Source of the DNA: Vicugna pacos
Lineage: Eukaryota > Chordata > Mammalia > Artiodactyla > Camelidae
Length of the DNA: 64,000 bases
NCBI RefSeq assembly: GCF_048564905.1
Contig: NC_132991.1
Span: 49,917,501 to 49,981,500 of the forward strand
Direction of reading: 5' to 3'
Below, one piece after another: positions 12,073 to 23,509 of the stretch (the first letter of the stretch is position 1; each line of letters begins with the position of its first letter). The position numbers and the translations under genes were made by a program. The notes under the pieces are model-generated. The model was given only the letters and a program-made list of their open reading frames with translations. It ran no database searches and was not told the origin of the DNA.

Positions 12073-12099
12073 CTGGAGGCTTCATCTCAAGTTTGATTT
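12073..12099 (-). CDS. TTN: Titin exon ~110, 27-base microexon
   Basis: Only nine codons, EIKLEMKPP, between acceptor cttttgcag and the strong donor GTAAGT. It is the first exon of the PEVK region. Human has EIKLELKPP at the same place. Far too short to be found by open reading frame alone. Confidence 0.9.
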
Positions 12100-12205
12100 C
12101 TGCAAAAGAAAAAAAAATGATGTTTTTTAAAATTGAGAATGGTCTTGGCTGGCTACTTTGTTTCAGACGGCCGTGTGATTTTAATGGGGTGTTTTGGTCT
12201 CTGAC

Positions 12206-12283
12206 CTTTAGTTGTTAAGTACAGCTCTGCTGTGCTTCTGGCTTCACCTCTCGGCTCCAGTCGAGCAATTACTGAGTAGACAC
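12206..12283 (-). CDS. TTN: Titin exon ~109, Ig I83 end
   Basis: 26 codons: GVYSVIARLEPRGEARSTAE then LYLTTK. It supplies the F and G strands of I83; the F strand has YSVIA and no Cys. Found from splice sites (acceptor cccttag, donor GTCAGA). Last exon of N2A. Confidence 0.93.
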
Positions 12284-12489
12284 CTAAGGGAAGAAATCAC
12301 AAAACGCTTGCTTTCTGATATGTTTGTAAATAACATTTCTTTATTTCTAAATAGCAAGTACTTATTTATATTCCTCTTTCCTAAAAAAGTAATCTAGATA
12401 GAATTACAACGTGTAAGGGTAAACTAGGACAGAAATCTAAAAACAAAGTTTAAATTCTAAATTCACAGGGACACTGTCTATTAAGTTAC

Positions 12490-12699
12490 CTTCGTCATCT
12501 GGGGTCACGTTGTGGATGGTCATATAATGGCACCGACCATCATTCCTAAAGTTGTATTTCTGGCTCTCGGTCAGCTCTGTTGGCCCTTTGTACCATGTTA
12601 CAATGGCGTCATCAAAGGATACTTCACACTCGAAGGTGGCAGATTGATGTTCACTCACCACGATGTTCTGTATGCGCCTCGTAAACTGAATTGGTTCAG
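12490..12699 (-). CDS. TTN: Titin exon ~108, Ig I83 first part
   Basis: 70 codons. AEPIQFTKRIQNIVVSEHQ; ATFECEVSF, IVTWYKGPTE, ending at TPDDEG just before the F strand. The domain is therefore split, and its last strands are in the next exon. A leading C from the acceptor gives Ala, as in human. Confidence 0.95.
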
Positions 12700-14306
12700 C
12701 TGTTTAAGTACAAAAAGAGTTCAAAGTTAGATTGCACAGGAAAGAATTTCTTTCACTGTGCTTTCCCTCCCAGATGTTTAAAGTCTCCATCTTTTTATTC
12801 AACTGGAAAATAGCAGAAAAAAGGCTGAAAATATAAAACAAGAAGAAAGTGTACTTCTCTGCATCAGTAACAAAAAATTATCCAAAGATTTCAGTGTATT
12901 CCTACAGGATCAAAGTAAGAAAGTGTAAAGAAATCCTTGAAAGTCCTTAAAATACTTACATGAAGGCAACAGTCCAGGGTGCTTATACCCCAAAGTCAAA
13001 TTTAAACTTGAAAAATGTTAGTGAAATGGGAGGTTCTAAATAAACGGAATGTAAACTTAATTTTACTGTATACTTTATTCCCCCTGAAATTCTTCCTTTC
13101 CTCTGTAAAATAATTCTGCTTGCTATTCAGGATTTAGAATTGCTTATTAGTTGACCTGTATAACTCCTGTGAAATAATTTCAAACTTAATAGGAAATCTG
13201 TACTTCTAAATTTCAAAGGATTCATTTTCAAGGGTTCTGAAACCTGCTTTGCAAGCACTTGGGGCAGGCATGGAGTCCATCCACTGGGGACAGCAGGGTG
13301 TTTAGTAGAATGGGCTGGAGTGGAGGTCTTTCTGCAAAATTGTATCTGGAAGGCTGGAATGAACATCTTAGATGTCATATGTACTCTGGTGAGCTTTTTT
13401 TTAAGGATCGTATAAAAATATGGGATTAGTTTTTAAAATAAGTGGTTTCAACTGGATCCTTTAAATTGAAAACTATTTAAAATTTTTGAATGTAAACTAC
13501 AACCTTGCTATCGACTGGAAAGCAAGTCAGAAAAGTTGAAATAGTTATGTAACTAAGAAGTCATATGGTTGTTATTTCAACAACTCTCAATGGGCTCCAA
13601 CACCTGGAAGCAGAGGCTATCAACAGAGTCAAATGTTGCTGAATACAGCCTCAGGATGTCTCCGGACAGTGCCTGCAATCCACGATTAGGAAACAAATAT
13701 TGTGGCGCCTGAATCCTGAGATTCCACTTCATTTCAGAGATTCAGAAGGCTGGAATGTGATATTCTTAGGAAATAATATTTTTTTAAATAGCTGCTAATC
13801 ACACATCACATATGTTATTAATTTTATAAAGTTTCATATAGATAGAGTCGGACTGATTCCTATAAACAAAATGTCAACTTCTAGCCAAAATCCTCTAGAC
13901 AGCCATGAAATCTGGTTCGTTTCAAGATTTCTTTCTAGGATTCAAAATTATAGATATGAGAATTATGGAGTTTAGTAGATTTGTAAAGAATTCCTGGATT
14001 TAGCAGAATTATGAAATTTACCAGAAATAACTGTTAGAAAGTCATTTCTCAGTTTGGACTGAAATCTGCTTCTGGTCAAAAAAAAAAAAAAAAGAACTAT
14101 GCAAAAGAAGTGGCATTTATGTGAACACTTCCCTTTTGATTTTGTATGAATTTTGAGATGTGAGTGAATGCTATGAGTTTTGTGTGTTGGGAAATGAGCA
14201 CACATGAACACTTTGAGACACATCTGATGGCAGGGTTGCAGAGGTCCTGCACAACATTTGCCACTGACCCATGCTGTAGTAACTCCAGCCGTGGTCTGTT
14301 ACCCAC
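12700..14306 (-). other. TTN: Intron 107
   Basis: A 1.6 kb intron inside N2A. It has a 15-base A tract near 14079-14093. A GC-richer stretch at about 13590-13760 could not be assigned to a repeat family. No exon was seen. Confidence 0.5.
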
Positions 14307-14567
14307 CTTCAATTCTGAGCTCTGCTGAAGTTTCAAGGTCTTCGTATTTGCAGGTGTAGTGGCCCTGGTCTTCTGCTCGAACATCTGCAATGGTCAGCTT
14401 ATGGACTTTATGTTCCACTTCAGTCTTATATCTACCTTGGGGTTTAAAGATTCTGCCATTTCTGAACCATTCTGATTTTACATTAGGCACAGAAAACTGG
14501 CATGTCATGGTGCAAGTCTGGCCTTCTTTCAAAGTAACATCCTGAAGATGCCGTTCCCAAGCAGGCT
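14307..14567 (-). CDS. TTN: Titin exon ~107, Ig I82 of N2A
   Basis: 87 codons. EPAWERHLQDVTLKEGQTC; TMTCQFSVPN, KSEWFRNGRI, DQGHYTCKYED. With I81 and I83 it is the calpain-3 docking part of N2A. The deletion in the mouse mdm muscle dystrophy allele falls in this part of the gene (about exons 107-108). Confidence 0.95.
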
Positions 14568-14666
14568 CTGTTGGGATGATACAATTCACATTTTGTTCAA
14601 TATCACATGTGATACACTCAACAGTAAACTAATCTCACAAGTTTTTTTTTAAACTCCTCTACTTAC

Positions 14667-14934
14667 CAATTACAGTTAGTTTAGCACTAGCGATGTGTGG
14701 ACCACACACCAATCTATAATTGCCCTGATCTTTAAGTTGACAGTTTCTGACTCTGAGTGTATGTTGATCACCATCAATGCTTATTTCAAATTTATCACTG
14801 GGTTCCAGTTTTTCAGTCCCTTTGTACCATGAAAGCTTGATTTCTGGATAATTAATCTTAATGTCAATTTCAAACACAGCATCGTTATCTTTCAAAACTG
14901 TCTGATTTTCAATGTCCTTGATCAGAGTGACAGG
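14667..14934 (-). CDS. TTN: Titin exon ~106, Ig I81 of N2A
   Basis: 268 bases, in at phase 0 and out at phase 1, so the gene returns to its usual phase here. PVTLIKDIENQTVLKD; FEIDIKINYPEI (no B-strand Cys), KLSWYKGTEK, DQGNYRLVCG. Human I81-I83 binds calpain-3 (p94). Strong donor GTAAGT. Confidence 0.95.
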
Positions 14935-15029
14935 CTAGGAGAGTAAAGAATTAAAATGCATTAATCACTCCTTCCGTTGTAATTGCCAGTAGTAATTTGT
15001 TCATTTTGTGATCACACAATTCCGTTTAC

Positions 15030-15119
15030 CTCTGTCTGGGATAGCCTTTGCTGAATAAATGACACAAGCTCCTCAAATTCCCTTTCTTCCTTCTCCGACT
15101 TCTCTATTTCCTCAATTTC
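15030..15119 (-). CDS. TTN: Titin exon ~105, uN2A part 2
   Basis: 30 codons, phase 0 at both ends: EIEEIEKSEKEEREFEELV then SFIQQRLSQTE. A Glu/Lys-rich helix followed by a Gln-rich end. It completes uN2A and is the only exon of exons 103-106 that could be skipped alone without a frameshift. Confidence 0.95.
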
Positions 15120-15326
15120 CTGAAGAGAAAAGAAAAGTATAAGTATTCCATATGAAATAAACTTTGAATTAGAGGATGCACGATTACATTCAGTTTCCAT
15201 TCTTGATACTGCTTAGGCTTTTATTAAATGTTCTCGTACAACTGTAGGGTTCTGGACATTCGAAGTACATGTTAGATGTTTCAAATGTAAAATTTTCAAG
15301 ATGATACTATTAACAAAAGATCATAC

Positions 15327-15510
15327 CAATCTATGTGTCTCTTCTTCTTGGCTTTGCTTTAGCAATTCAAATGCTTGAAGAAGACCCCGGAAGTCAGTGA
15401 TTCCATACATGCGGGCATATTTTTCATATTCTTTTGGATCAACATTTTTGAGAAGTTCCATGATATCAATTTCCTCTTCTTCTCCAGCTCCTTTCTTTAA
15501 GGCTGGAGTC
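15327..15510 (-). CDS. TTN: Titin exon ~104, uN2A part 1
   Basis: 184 bases: one base finishes a Lys codon, then 61 codons from TPALKKGAGEEEEIDIMELL to EEETHRL, ending on a codon boundary. The content is charged and predicted helical (DPKEYEKYARMYGI, LLQAFELLKQSQ). This is the unique N2A sequence that binds muscle ankyrin-repeat proteins (CARP/Ankrd1, Ankrd2, DARP) in the I-band. Nearly identical to human as I remember it. Confidence 0.95.
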
Positions 15511-16478
15511 CTAAGTGAAATAAGAAATAAACATAGGTCTCTTAGGACACGTGAGGCTACAGTAGAAGACTGTTGTCGATGGACCAGGAAGTGGGCTCCC
15601 GCCAGACACTGAATCTGCCAGCACCTTGATCTTGGACTTCCAGTCTTCAAAACTGTGAGAAGTAAGTTTTTGTTATTTATAATCCAAAAAAAGAGAAATA
15701 AACATGAATCACCTGTCTTTTACTTATTTTGAATTGTCTATCATTATTCAAGGATTGTAACTGTAATTAATTTTTTTCACGGAGGACTAGTTCTATGTCC
15801 TTTATTCAAGAACTATTAATTTTACCATGTTAACCGTGAAACAAACAAAAAGTGTGGGTTTGGAGATGCAGTGGATTAAGACTGGAACTGTCACGAAAGT
15901 TAAAAATCTGATCAAAGAGTTTGTGAATAACAAATATTCTTGTAAACTTCACAATAAAAGGGGGTAATCAAAGAATTAAAAGGATAAACAATAAGAGTGA
16001 TGGAAAGCACTCATAAAGAATATATATCATATCATGGAAAAGATGTGTAGAAATTAAATGTTGATTAATTGATTAACAATGTTGCTGAAATATAATTGGT
16101 ACTGAAATTACTTGTAATTGTGGAAAATGTCTAAAACAGCTGATCTAGAAAGCTATTCAGAGCATGAGACATTACACAAAGGAACAAAAATGTCATGCCG
16201 ACACACACACAGGTTTTTCTATAAGCCACTTCCTTTGTTCAAAATTTTAATAAAAATTTACCTCATTCTCAAAACCTTCTCATGGTTATGCAGATACTGA
16301 TATTCATGTACCACTAACTTGCACCCAAATATTGTGTATTTGCTTATCTATTTCTGTTAAAATGTCTATATGCTTATGTTCTTTCACAATCTGGAACCTT
16401 GAGGGGATGGTCCATGCTTCTTGAGAGACCCTTTTTGTGAACAGTACATTATTGTGTGTGGTGTTTAACTGAACTTAC
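15511..16478 (-). other. TTN: Intron 103 with a fossil LTR
   Basis: A 968-base intron. A fossil LTR (listed separately) lies close to the exon 104 acceptor. The remaining part is AT-rich and shows nothing else. Confidence 0.5.
15535..15690 (+). mobile_element. Fossil MLT1-type LTR fragment
   Basis: The stretch with gacactgaatctgccagcac, then cttgatcttggacttccag and aactgtgagaagtaa matches, from memory, the 3' half of an MLT1-type LTR (ERVL-MaLR), in antisense to titin. It is a short, decayed fragment with no internal retroviral part visible. Elements of this family are ancient, generally predating the main placental orders. Its edges are approximate. Confidence 0.6.
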
Positions 16479-16764
16479 TTTTTCAGCATTGCTCTAAGGT
16501 CTCCTTCAATTTTCTCTTGTTTCTTCCTCTCATCCACCTGTAGATTAACATTACTTTCAATTTCACCATGTTTATTAAACGCAACACATCGGTACAATCC
16601 AGAGTCGGTTTTTGTGGTGTCTCGAATCTCCAGCTTTGCTTCGTCACCTTTCTGGTGGATGAAAATGCGACCTCCTTGGTTCAGTTGTCTCCATTTCCCT
16701 TTTGTCCATTTAACATTTGGAATTGGATCACCTCCAACTTTTGCAATGAATGTGGCAGTGGTTT
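16479..16764 (-). CDS. TTN: Titin exon ~103, Ig I80 of N2A
   Basis: 286 bases, not a multiple of three: it enters in phase 1 and leaves in phase 2. It reads TTATFIAKVGGDPIP, VKWTKGKW, a basic QKGDEAKLEI stretch, DSGLYRCVA, and ends DERKKQEKIEGDLRAMLK. The charged tail begins the helical region that continues in uN2A. Skipping this exon alone would shift the frame. In the family this Ig flanks the uN2A site for ankyrin-repeat proteins (MARPs). Confidence 0.95.
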
Positions 16765-16885
16765 CTAAGGAATGATGAAAACAAATCAGTAACAAATTTA
16801 ATTTTCCAAAATCAGTTTTTCTGAAATTAAATCAGTAGTAAAAGGCACACGATAGATGAGTATGTACTTTTCACGAAGGACTTAC

Positions 16886-16978
16886 TTTCGACAACTCTGA
16901 TACTCTGAGGTTCTGATACGAAGAAGAGTTTTCCGTCTACCGCTGCTTTCTTAGCTGCTGGGACAGCAGCTGGTTTGT
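16886..16978 (-). CDS. TTN: Titin exon ~102, N2A linker
   Basis: 31 codons: DKPAAVPAAKKAAVDGKLFF, then VSEPQSIRVVE. It is a Pro/Ala/Lys-rich linker plus the A-strand of the next Ig domain. The last exon base is A (GAA A|GTAAGT), and the Lys codon is finished by exon 103. This Ig domain (I80) is thus split over two exons. Confidence 0.93.
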
Positions 16979-17553
16979 CTAAAACAAAATTTGTATTTTA
17001 CATGTTTTGTTATCACAATTACCTTAAAATTGTAATACATAATTTCCTTTGAAAAATAAGCTTTAGGAGTTTGGAAGTGTCATAAATCACATGAACTCTA
17101 CATGAGAATGGATTATAGAAGATAAAGCAGTTTCAGAGACATTTATAACCAGTTGCAACTATTGCCTGCAGACTGAACTACAATCACATTAACAGTATCA
17201 AATTCTGTATTTCTAGACTTGGCTTTTCTATACATTTCCTTCAGGGGTACAGCATCAGGCTACCTTAGGTCACAGTATTACAGCGTCATTTTTGGAACTT
17301 CACTTAGTTACATCCTCCTGGATATGGTGAAAAGTGGGTCAAGAAATATGAACCTGTGGTACTTTCAGAAAATCTCTCTGGAAATTATTGCCATTAAGTT
17401 ATCTAATATTTCAATTATAATAAGCAGGTTACAAATTGCAAATGAGCAATAACTGATATTTCTGAAAATACAATTGAACTCTTATTTAAATTGTGCAAAG
17501 CAAATAAACGCGAGCAGTTGGCTTCATCCAAATAAGTTTCGAGGTGTCTGTAC

Positions 17554-17841
17554 CTTTAATGGTCACTTTTGATTTGGAAGTGTCACTTCCAGCCACATTG
17601 GAAGCTTTACACACATAATCTCCTGCATCTCCTTTAGACACATCCTTGAGTTCCAGCACAGCAGTCCCATTAGCAAAGCTGAAGCTGCATCTGTCTGAGG
17701 GCTTTATTTCCCTGCCAGCCTTCAACCACTGGATCCTGATCGGTTCTGATCCCCTGACATGGCAGCTGAGCTGCACGAATTCTCCTTCAGTCACTGTTAC
17801 TGGAGTAAGGTGTTGGTCAAACACAGGTGGCTTCTTCGGTT
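17554..17841 (-). CDS. TTN: Titin exon ~101, Ig I79
   Basis: 96 codons. It opens EPKKPPVFDQHLTPVTV; VQLSCHVRG, RIQWLKAGRE, DAGDYVCKA. It leads into the N2A element; the following 575-base intron (16979-17553) shows nothing recognisable. Confidence 0.95.
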
Positions 17842-19536
17842 CTAGAATTAAAAAAGTATTTTCATGAGGAACATTAAATCCTAGAAAAGAGACAACTTTT
17901 GCCTCTCATAGGTAGCACTGGTTTCTAGAGTAGAAATTAATCTTGTGCCTTTCTCTCTGAAAACATTAGTTACCTTTGTTGGATTTTAAAAACAGAAAAA
18001 GGTTTAGAAACAAGCCAAGAATAGAGCCATGCTGCCCACGAATTACCCCAGCATCTGTGTCCTGATTAAGCACTGCAAACAGTGCACTGGCAGTTACTAT
18101 AAACTTTGGTGTCATAAAGCACACTGTTGGTTTTCTCAAACCTGCATGCAGGTGGATTTTCACTGAACCCTAAAAACTAAGGGCTTATTGGAGAATTCTG
18201 CTCATGATATGCAGGGATTGCTAACCCCTTGGTTAGAAAGCCAACCACTGAGTAATCCATGAGCCCACATCTTAGTATGTGATTTTCTCTGATGTTCATC
18301 TTTTGCTATTAAAGGCAGCTACAGTAGCATTTAAAATCCAATCTTTGCCCAAAGGAATTAGGGGTTGAAGCTCAAGTGTGCAACTGAAAACCAATGAAGA
18401 CAAAAATAATATGATAGGAAGGTCATGAATAACCCGGTATTATGTAATGATTTTACTGAATGGTTCTGAGACCATTCAATAAGGCAGTACTCATGACTGG
18501 AAAGATTAAAACTTCTGATGTCTACTCTTTTTAAAATTCTACATATAGAAAGCCTCAGAATTCTACAGAAATTATTTACCTACTCAATGGCAAAGCCATC
18601 TTGAATGTGAATCATGAATATAAGTCACTGCTAAGCACATATTTTTCATTTTACTAAATGTGTTTGAAACTAAATGTGTTTAAGTCTTATTAAATGAGTG
18701 ATGAAATTTGAATTATAAGGTAATATATTAGCTTCTTAGTAATATTAATCTATTAATGATTTTAACCTATTGTCTGTGCACCCTGAAATGGCCAGCTAGA
18801 GCATCAGTGTTGGTAATTTAGCCCTAGCTTTTCAAGGAGGTTAGCCTGTAAAGTGATTTTGATGAACTGCAACATAATTATCTAGATGAAGCCATTATGG
18901 TTAGAGGATCAGACTGAGAAGGTCTCCTTAAACAATACAGTCTATTTCTTGGCCTCAAGCTATGACTGTGTATTTATTCATAATGATATGCAACATATTT
19001 CCACACACCTTGTTTTTCTTTTTGAGCAAATTCTACCCTTTTGTATGAGATTAATATTCATTTACAGGCTAAAAGCTTTGGGCAATACATGTTAGACAGT
19101 AATCCTGGAGAAATATCCTTAGAAAAGAGAATGTTTCAGAATGTGATAGAACTCATAATAAGCAAAGCTAATGCAATATTCAATGATAAAATTTTTTTAA
19201 TTCAAAACAAATGTGCTTCATAAAAATTTATATGTCACTTATGCATGAATTTCAAAGTAGACTTAGACTTCTAACTACCTGAGAAAATTTTAGGGTATGA
19301 TTTACAAGCTAAGATACAGTTCATTTATTATATGATACTACTTTGCTGGGCCACGTAATTATATTACAAATAATACATATTTTTATTAAATATGTGCAAT
19401 TGTGGCAAATCAATTAAATAATATAGGTTTATATCTGTTATAACTTGCTTGGTTAAGATGTCAGAACAAACACACACAACTGTCTAACAGGCAGGAAAGG
19501 AAAACCCAACGTCTGGGGGCTGTGAAAGTGACTCAC
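17842..19536 (-). other. TTN: Intron 100
   Basis: A 1.7 kb intron, strongly AT-rich, between the tandem Ig run and the last Ig before N2A. I saw no exon, recognisable repeat or motif in it. Confidence 0.5.
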
Positions 19537-19827
19537 CTCTGATGATGACTGAAGATGTACACAGAGCAGAGCCTGCATCATTTGACACTTTGCACGTGTA
19601 CAGACCAGCGTCGCCCATGCCCGCCTTCCTGACTTGCAGCAGAAGTGCGTTGTTCTTGAAGGTGATTTCACAGTTGGGTGTTGGATGGATTTCTATATTG
19701 TTTTTGTACCAGGCAACAGTTATAGGCTGGGAGCCGGCAACACGGCCCTCAAGTTTGAAAGAATTCCCTTCTGTTTCTTCTACTGTCTCCGAAAGTTTTT
19801 TAGTGAAACTCGGTGGGATGAGACGCT
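19537..19827 (-). CDS. TTN: Titin exon ~100, Ig I78
   Basis: 97 codons, the longest single-Ig exon here. It opens ERLIPPSFTKKLSETVEE; FKLEGRVAG lacks the B-strand Cys; TVAWYKNNIE; DAGLYTCKV. It lies outside the ten-exon periodicity. Donor GTGAGT. Confidence 0.95.
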
Positions 19828-20268
19828 CTGTAAGAAAGTTCAAGGATATATGAAACGGAATCCAAAAGTAGGTTATTAATAGGAAGTTTTCCAAGAAAGA
19901 GAAGTCATATTTTTAGTTCAAAGTCAAAGCTGATCAATTAAATACAGTGTATCAGTGTACGTTCCTTAACATTTTGGCCTCCTTCCACAAGCTTATTTTA
20001 AACTGTTCTTTGATTTATAGGATAAATGATAAGGATAATTTATGGCCATTTACAAAATCAGATATTTGTTAAAAGAAAAAGGGAGGGTGGTCTAGTGCTA
20101 TGTAGGGTATATAAAACTTTTAGAGAAATACAGATTTTAAAAAGATCACTTTTTCTCTAGAGAAACTTATTTCCTTTGAAACATTTTTATGTCATTTGTT
20201 TTAAAATGCCATAAATTTCATTTGTTCTAATAAAAACTGCACCCTTCGGATATGATATACCAAGGTAC

Positions 20269-20556
20269 CTTTTATATTGAGCTGAGCTGTGCAGGAGTCC
20301 TTTCCCACTTCATTGACAGCATAGCAGGTATACTGGCCAGAGTCTCCTTTGTCTACTTTCAGGATTGTCAGGTGGGCACTGTTTTCCAGGTAACTGATCT
20401 GGTAGTTTCCGCCACTTCGTATCTCTCTGTTGTCTTTGGCCCAGGCAACCTTTATCGGCTGTGTCCCAGTAACGTGGCACTCAAAGTCTGCACTCTCTCC
20501 CACCACAGCATCCACAGGGGCAAGAGGGATGTCGAAGAAGGGTGGGTTCTTCCCCT
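20269..20556 (-). CDS. TTN: Titin exon ~99, Ig I77
   Basis: 96 codons. It opens EGKNPPFFDIPLAPVDAV; ADFECHVTG, KVAWAKDNRE, IRSGGNYQI, DSGQYTCYA. Tenth and last domain of ten-exon copy 3. The next intron (19828-20268) shows nothing. Confidence 0.95.
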
Positions 20557-20691
20557 CTAAGAGAGCAGAAAGACAAGTTGCAGGCTCCAGATCTTGATCG
20601 TCCCCATCCACACACATCCTCCTTCCCTAATTTCAGATTTGGCTATAAAAAAAACGTAATTACAGAAACAGAAGTTTAAGAATCCACAAAC

Positions 20692-20979
20692 CTGTGAGAA
20701 CGAGTCTGGCACTGGAAGAAGCAGAACCTATAGGATTTGTAGCCGTGCAGGAATACTGGCCTGCAAAATTCCGATCTGTTTGGAAAATATTGAGAGTGGC
20801 TACATTGTCTAAAAATGATGTTTGTACATTGGGGCCATCTTTCAACGGCCTGCCATCTTTAAACCAAGACACCGAGATAGGTTCCGATCCACTGATGGCG
20901 CACTCAAAGACAACGGGCAGCCCGACCGTTTCGTGAACATCTCTCAGTTGTCGAGAAAATGATGGTGGGAGCTTTTGTT
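20692..20979 (-). CDS. TTN: Titin exon ~98, Ig I76
   Basis: 96 codons. It opens [44 protein letters not shown]. Ninth domain of ten-exon copy 3. Confidence 0.95.
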
Positions 20980-21552
20980 CTGTAGGAATGGAAATAAAGT
21001 AATGAATGCTTCTGGACTTTTTCAATGTGCTGAATATTCTCACAACTATTGTTATACAGATAACAGGATTTTTATAAAACTATTAGGAGGTATTCACATC
21101 TCCTGAATTAACTTGGACACAAGGAAAAGCAGGTAAATTTCTGGAGCAAAAGTTTCACTCTGAGGCCACCCTGATGCATGGTAGGTATAAAAATATGTAA
21201 GCCAATAAAGAAACTGATTGGTTTAAGACACATCTCCAATATGTAGCAGATTCTGACTTTTAGACTGCTTTCTAGCAATTTGAATGAGACACGCATAGGG
21301 TGGAATTTTAAAAATACAATTACTCATTTTTCTTGAAATGATGACATGATCCTTCCAACTGAAGATTAGTCATTTTATCTTTCTCCATAAAGGTGATAGA
21401 AAAAGATAAGCTCCTAATTTGTAGACAGAAGTACTTAAGCAGAAAATTTTGCATTTTGAAAGATTGTCCTGAAAAGAAGACCCTCGCCAGATTTTTTAAA
21501 TACTGTTCAAAAGAAACATACATTTGTTCATTTTCAAAAATATTGCAATCAC

Positions 21553-21831
21553 CTTGAACAGTCAGGAAAGTTGATGAAGAAACTTCTCCCACACTGTTTT
21601 CAGCTCTGCATATATATTCACCACTATCATTAGTATCAACCTGGTTGAAAACCAGTGTAGCAACATTGTTCCTAAAATGCATTTTGTAGGTAGCAGTGGG
21701 TCTCAGTTTTGTATCTCCTTTAAACCAGGACACTGCAATTTCAGGGGACCCAGCAAGCTGACATTGTAAAGAGGCAGAATCTCCAACCGTCACCTTCACA
21801 GGTTCCAACTGCTTGACAAAATATGGTGGTT
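21553..21831 (-). CDS. TTN: Titin exon ~97, Ig I75
   Basis: 93 codons. It opens [44 protein letters not shown]. Eighth domain of ten-exon copy 3. The next intron (20980-21552) shows nothing recognisable. Confidence 0.95.
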
Positions 21832-21920
21832 CTGCAGCCAAGAGAGGGAATCAGTTACAAAGGAGACATGCTGGTATGGTTATTTATGCATAAATATAGG
21901 ACAGTACAATCATAACAAAC

Positions 21921-22199
21921 CTAGGATCAGTATTTGTGCTGAACAGGAATCTTTCCCAGAAGCATTTTCAATGTAGCAGTTGTACTGTCCTGCATCCTCT
22001 ACTGTGCTACTTGGAATTTCCAGAATTGCCGATCTTTCAGTTGTGGTTATATTACACCTCTGGGAAGGAGCTATGTTTATGCCATTTTTCTTCCATGTGA
22101 CTGAAATGGGAGGAGTTCCAGTATATGTGCCTTCTAGGATCAGGGGTTTTCCTTTCTCTATGCTGTAATCATTGAGCTTCTTTACAAATTTGGCTGGAG
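21921..22199 (-). CDS. TTN: Titin exon ~96, Ig I74
   Basis: 93 codons, no internal start. It opens APAKFVKKLNDYSIEKGK; LEGTYTG lacks the B-strand Cys; SVTWKKNGI; SQRCNITTT; DAGQYNCYI. Seventh domain of ten-exon copy 3. Confidence 0.94.
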
Positions 22200-22311
22200 C
22201 TAGAGTAGAGAAATTGAAAACATGAAGTCAAGCACATATACACACAGATACGGACAGGTCTGTTACTTCATGTACACGACTGAAAAAATGCAGGACAGCG
22301 GTCAAACAAAC

Positions 22312-22590
22312 CTTTCACGTGTAGGTGTGTCGTATAAGAAACTTTGCCGGCTTCGTTACTAACGATGCAGGTATATTCGCCACTGTGTGATGCATCTACG
22401 TCAAACAGCTCCAGTTCAGCAACTGAATCCTCCAAAGACACATTACATCTGTCCCCTGGTACTATTTCACTGCTACCCTTGAACCAGCTGACACTGAAAG
22501 GGGGTGTTCCTTTCACAATGCTTGTGAAAGTTACATTGGTTCCAGTCAAAACATCCATGAGCTCGGGTTTCTGAACAAAAGATGGTGGTT
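22312..22590 (-). CDS. TTN: Titin exon ~95, Ig I73
   Basis: 93 codons. It opens EPPSFVQKPELMDVLTGT; FTSIVKG lacks the B-strand Cys; SVSWFKGSSE; GDRCNVSLE; HSGEYTCIV. Sixth domain of ten-exon copy 3. Confidence 0.95.
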
Positions 22591-22701
22591 CTAAACAAAA
22601 AAGCACATACCAGAAAAAGCTTAATACTTTCGAATTTTGATGATTAAAAACGGTTAATCAGTAACAAAATGCAGTTCTGTTTTGCTGTAGTTTTAACTGA
22701 C

Positions 22702-22989
22702 CTCTCACAGTCAAAGGAGCACTGCACTCATCAGAACCAGCTGCGTTGGTAGCTATGCATGTGTAGTCACCGGCGTCTGAGTCTTCCAGCATGTTCACAG
22801 TCAGAGCACAAGTGTTATCCGTGAGGGTGGTCTGGTATTTCCTCCCACTGCTGATCTCACTTCCTTCGTGGAACCAGGAGACAGAGATTGGAGGTGATCC
22901 GTAGACTTTGCACTCCATTATTACCGAGGAACCAGATAGGCCATGGGTCTCTTTCAATTTTCTCGTGAATGAAGGAGGAACAGTTCGGT
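22702..22989 (-). CDS. TTN: Titin exon ~94, Ig I72
   Basis: 96 codons. It opens DRTVPPSFTRKLKETHG; VIMECKVYG, SVSWFHEGSE, DAGDYTCIA. Fifth domain of ten-exon copy 3. Confidence 0.95.
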
Positions 22990-23509
22990 CTGAATGTGAT
23001 AAAAATCAAACAAACAAGGGGCATCAGTTATAAAATGATTTGAAAAGAGAATTACTGTCTTCTTGATGGGATATCTCCAGATCCACTTGGCTCTTTTGCG
23101 TGGGTATCAAAGAATTCCCTGTGGCCTCACACAATGGAAAGCCTTGAGAATGAGTGAGCAAGATGTACTGGTTGATGTGTTAGGAATTTTGGTTTCTCTT
23201 TGCTGTGAATCATTATGTAGAGAATTATTCCAACATAACTGATTGTATAAGACCACGTATCCTTACTCCTTATACAGGGGTTAAGTTTTACTCCCACAAC
23301 CTTGAATCGTGGAAATTCCTCCAAGAGAAAGAGACAGAGCTTTTGGACTTGGCTTTCTTCTAGCTCTGTAAGTACTGTACCTCTGATTTTCCTGATTCAG
23401 AGGATGTCAGACTCATGTCCCACCTTAGAATTGAAGCTGCCCATACACATGTACATAAATCAGGAACTATACTATGATAACACTGAAACAAAACACCCAA
23501 TCAACCAAC

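Noticed and set aside
15321-15650. Long minus-strand open frame running through exon 104 with an apparent upstream start.
   Set aside because: The part above 15510 is intron and fossil LTR sequence read through by chance; the real exon starts at the acceptor.
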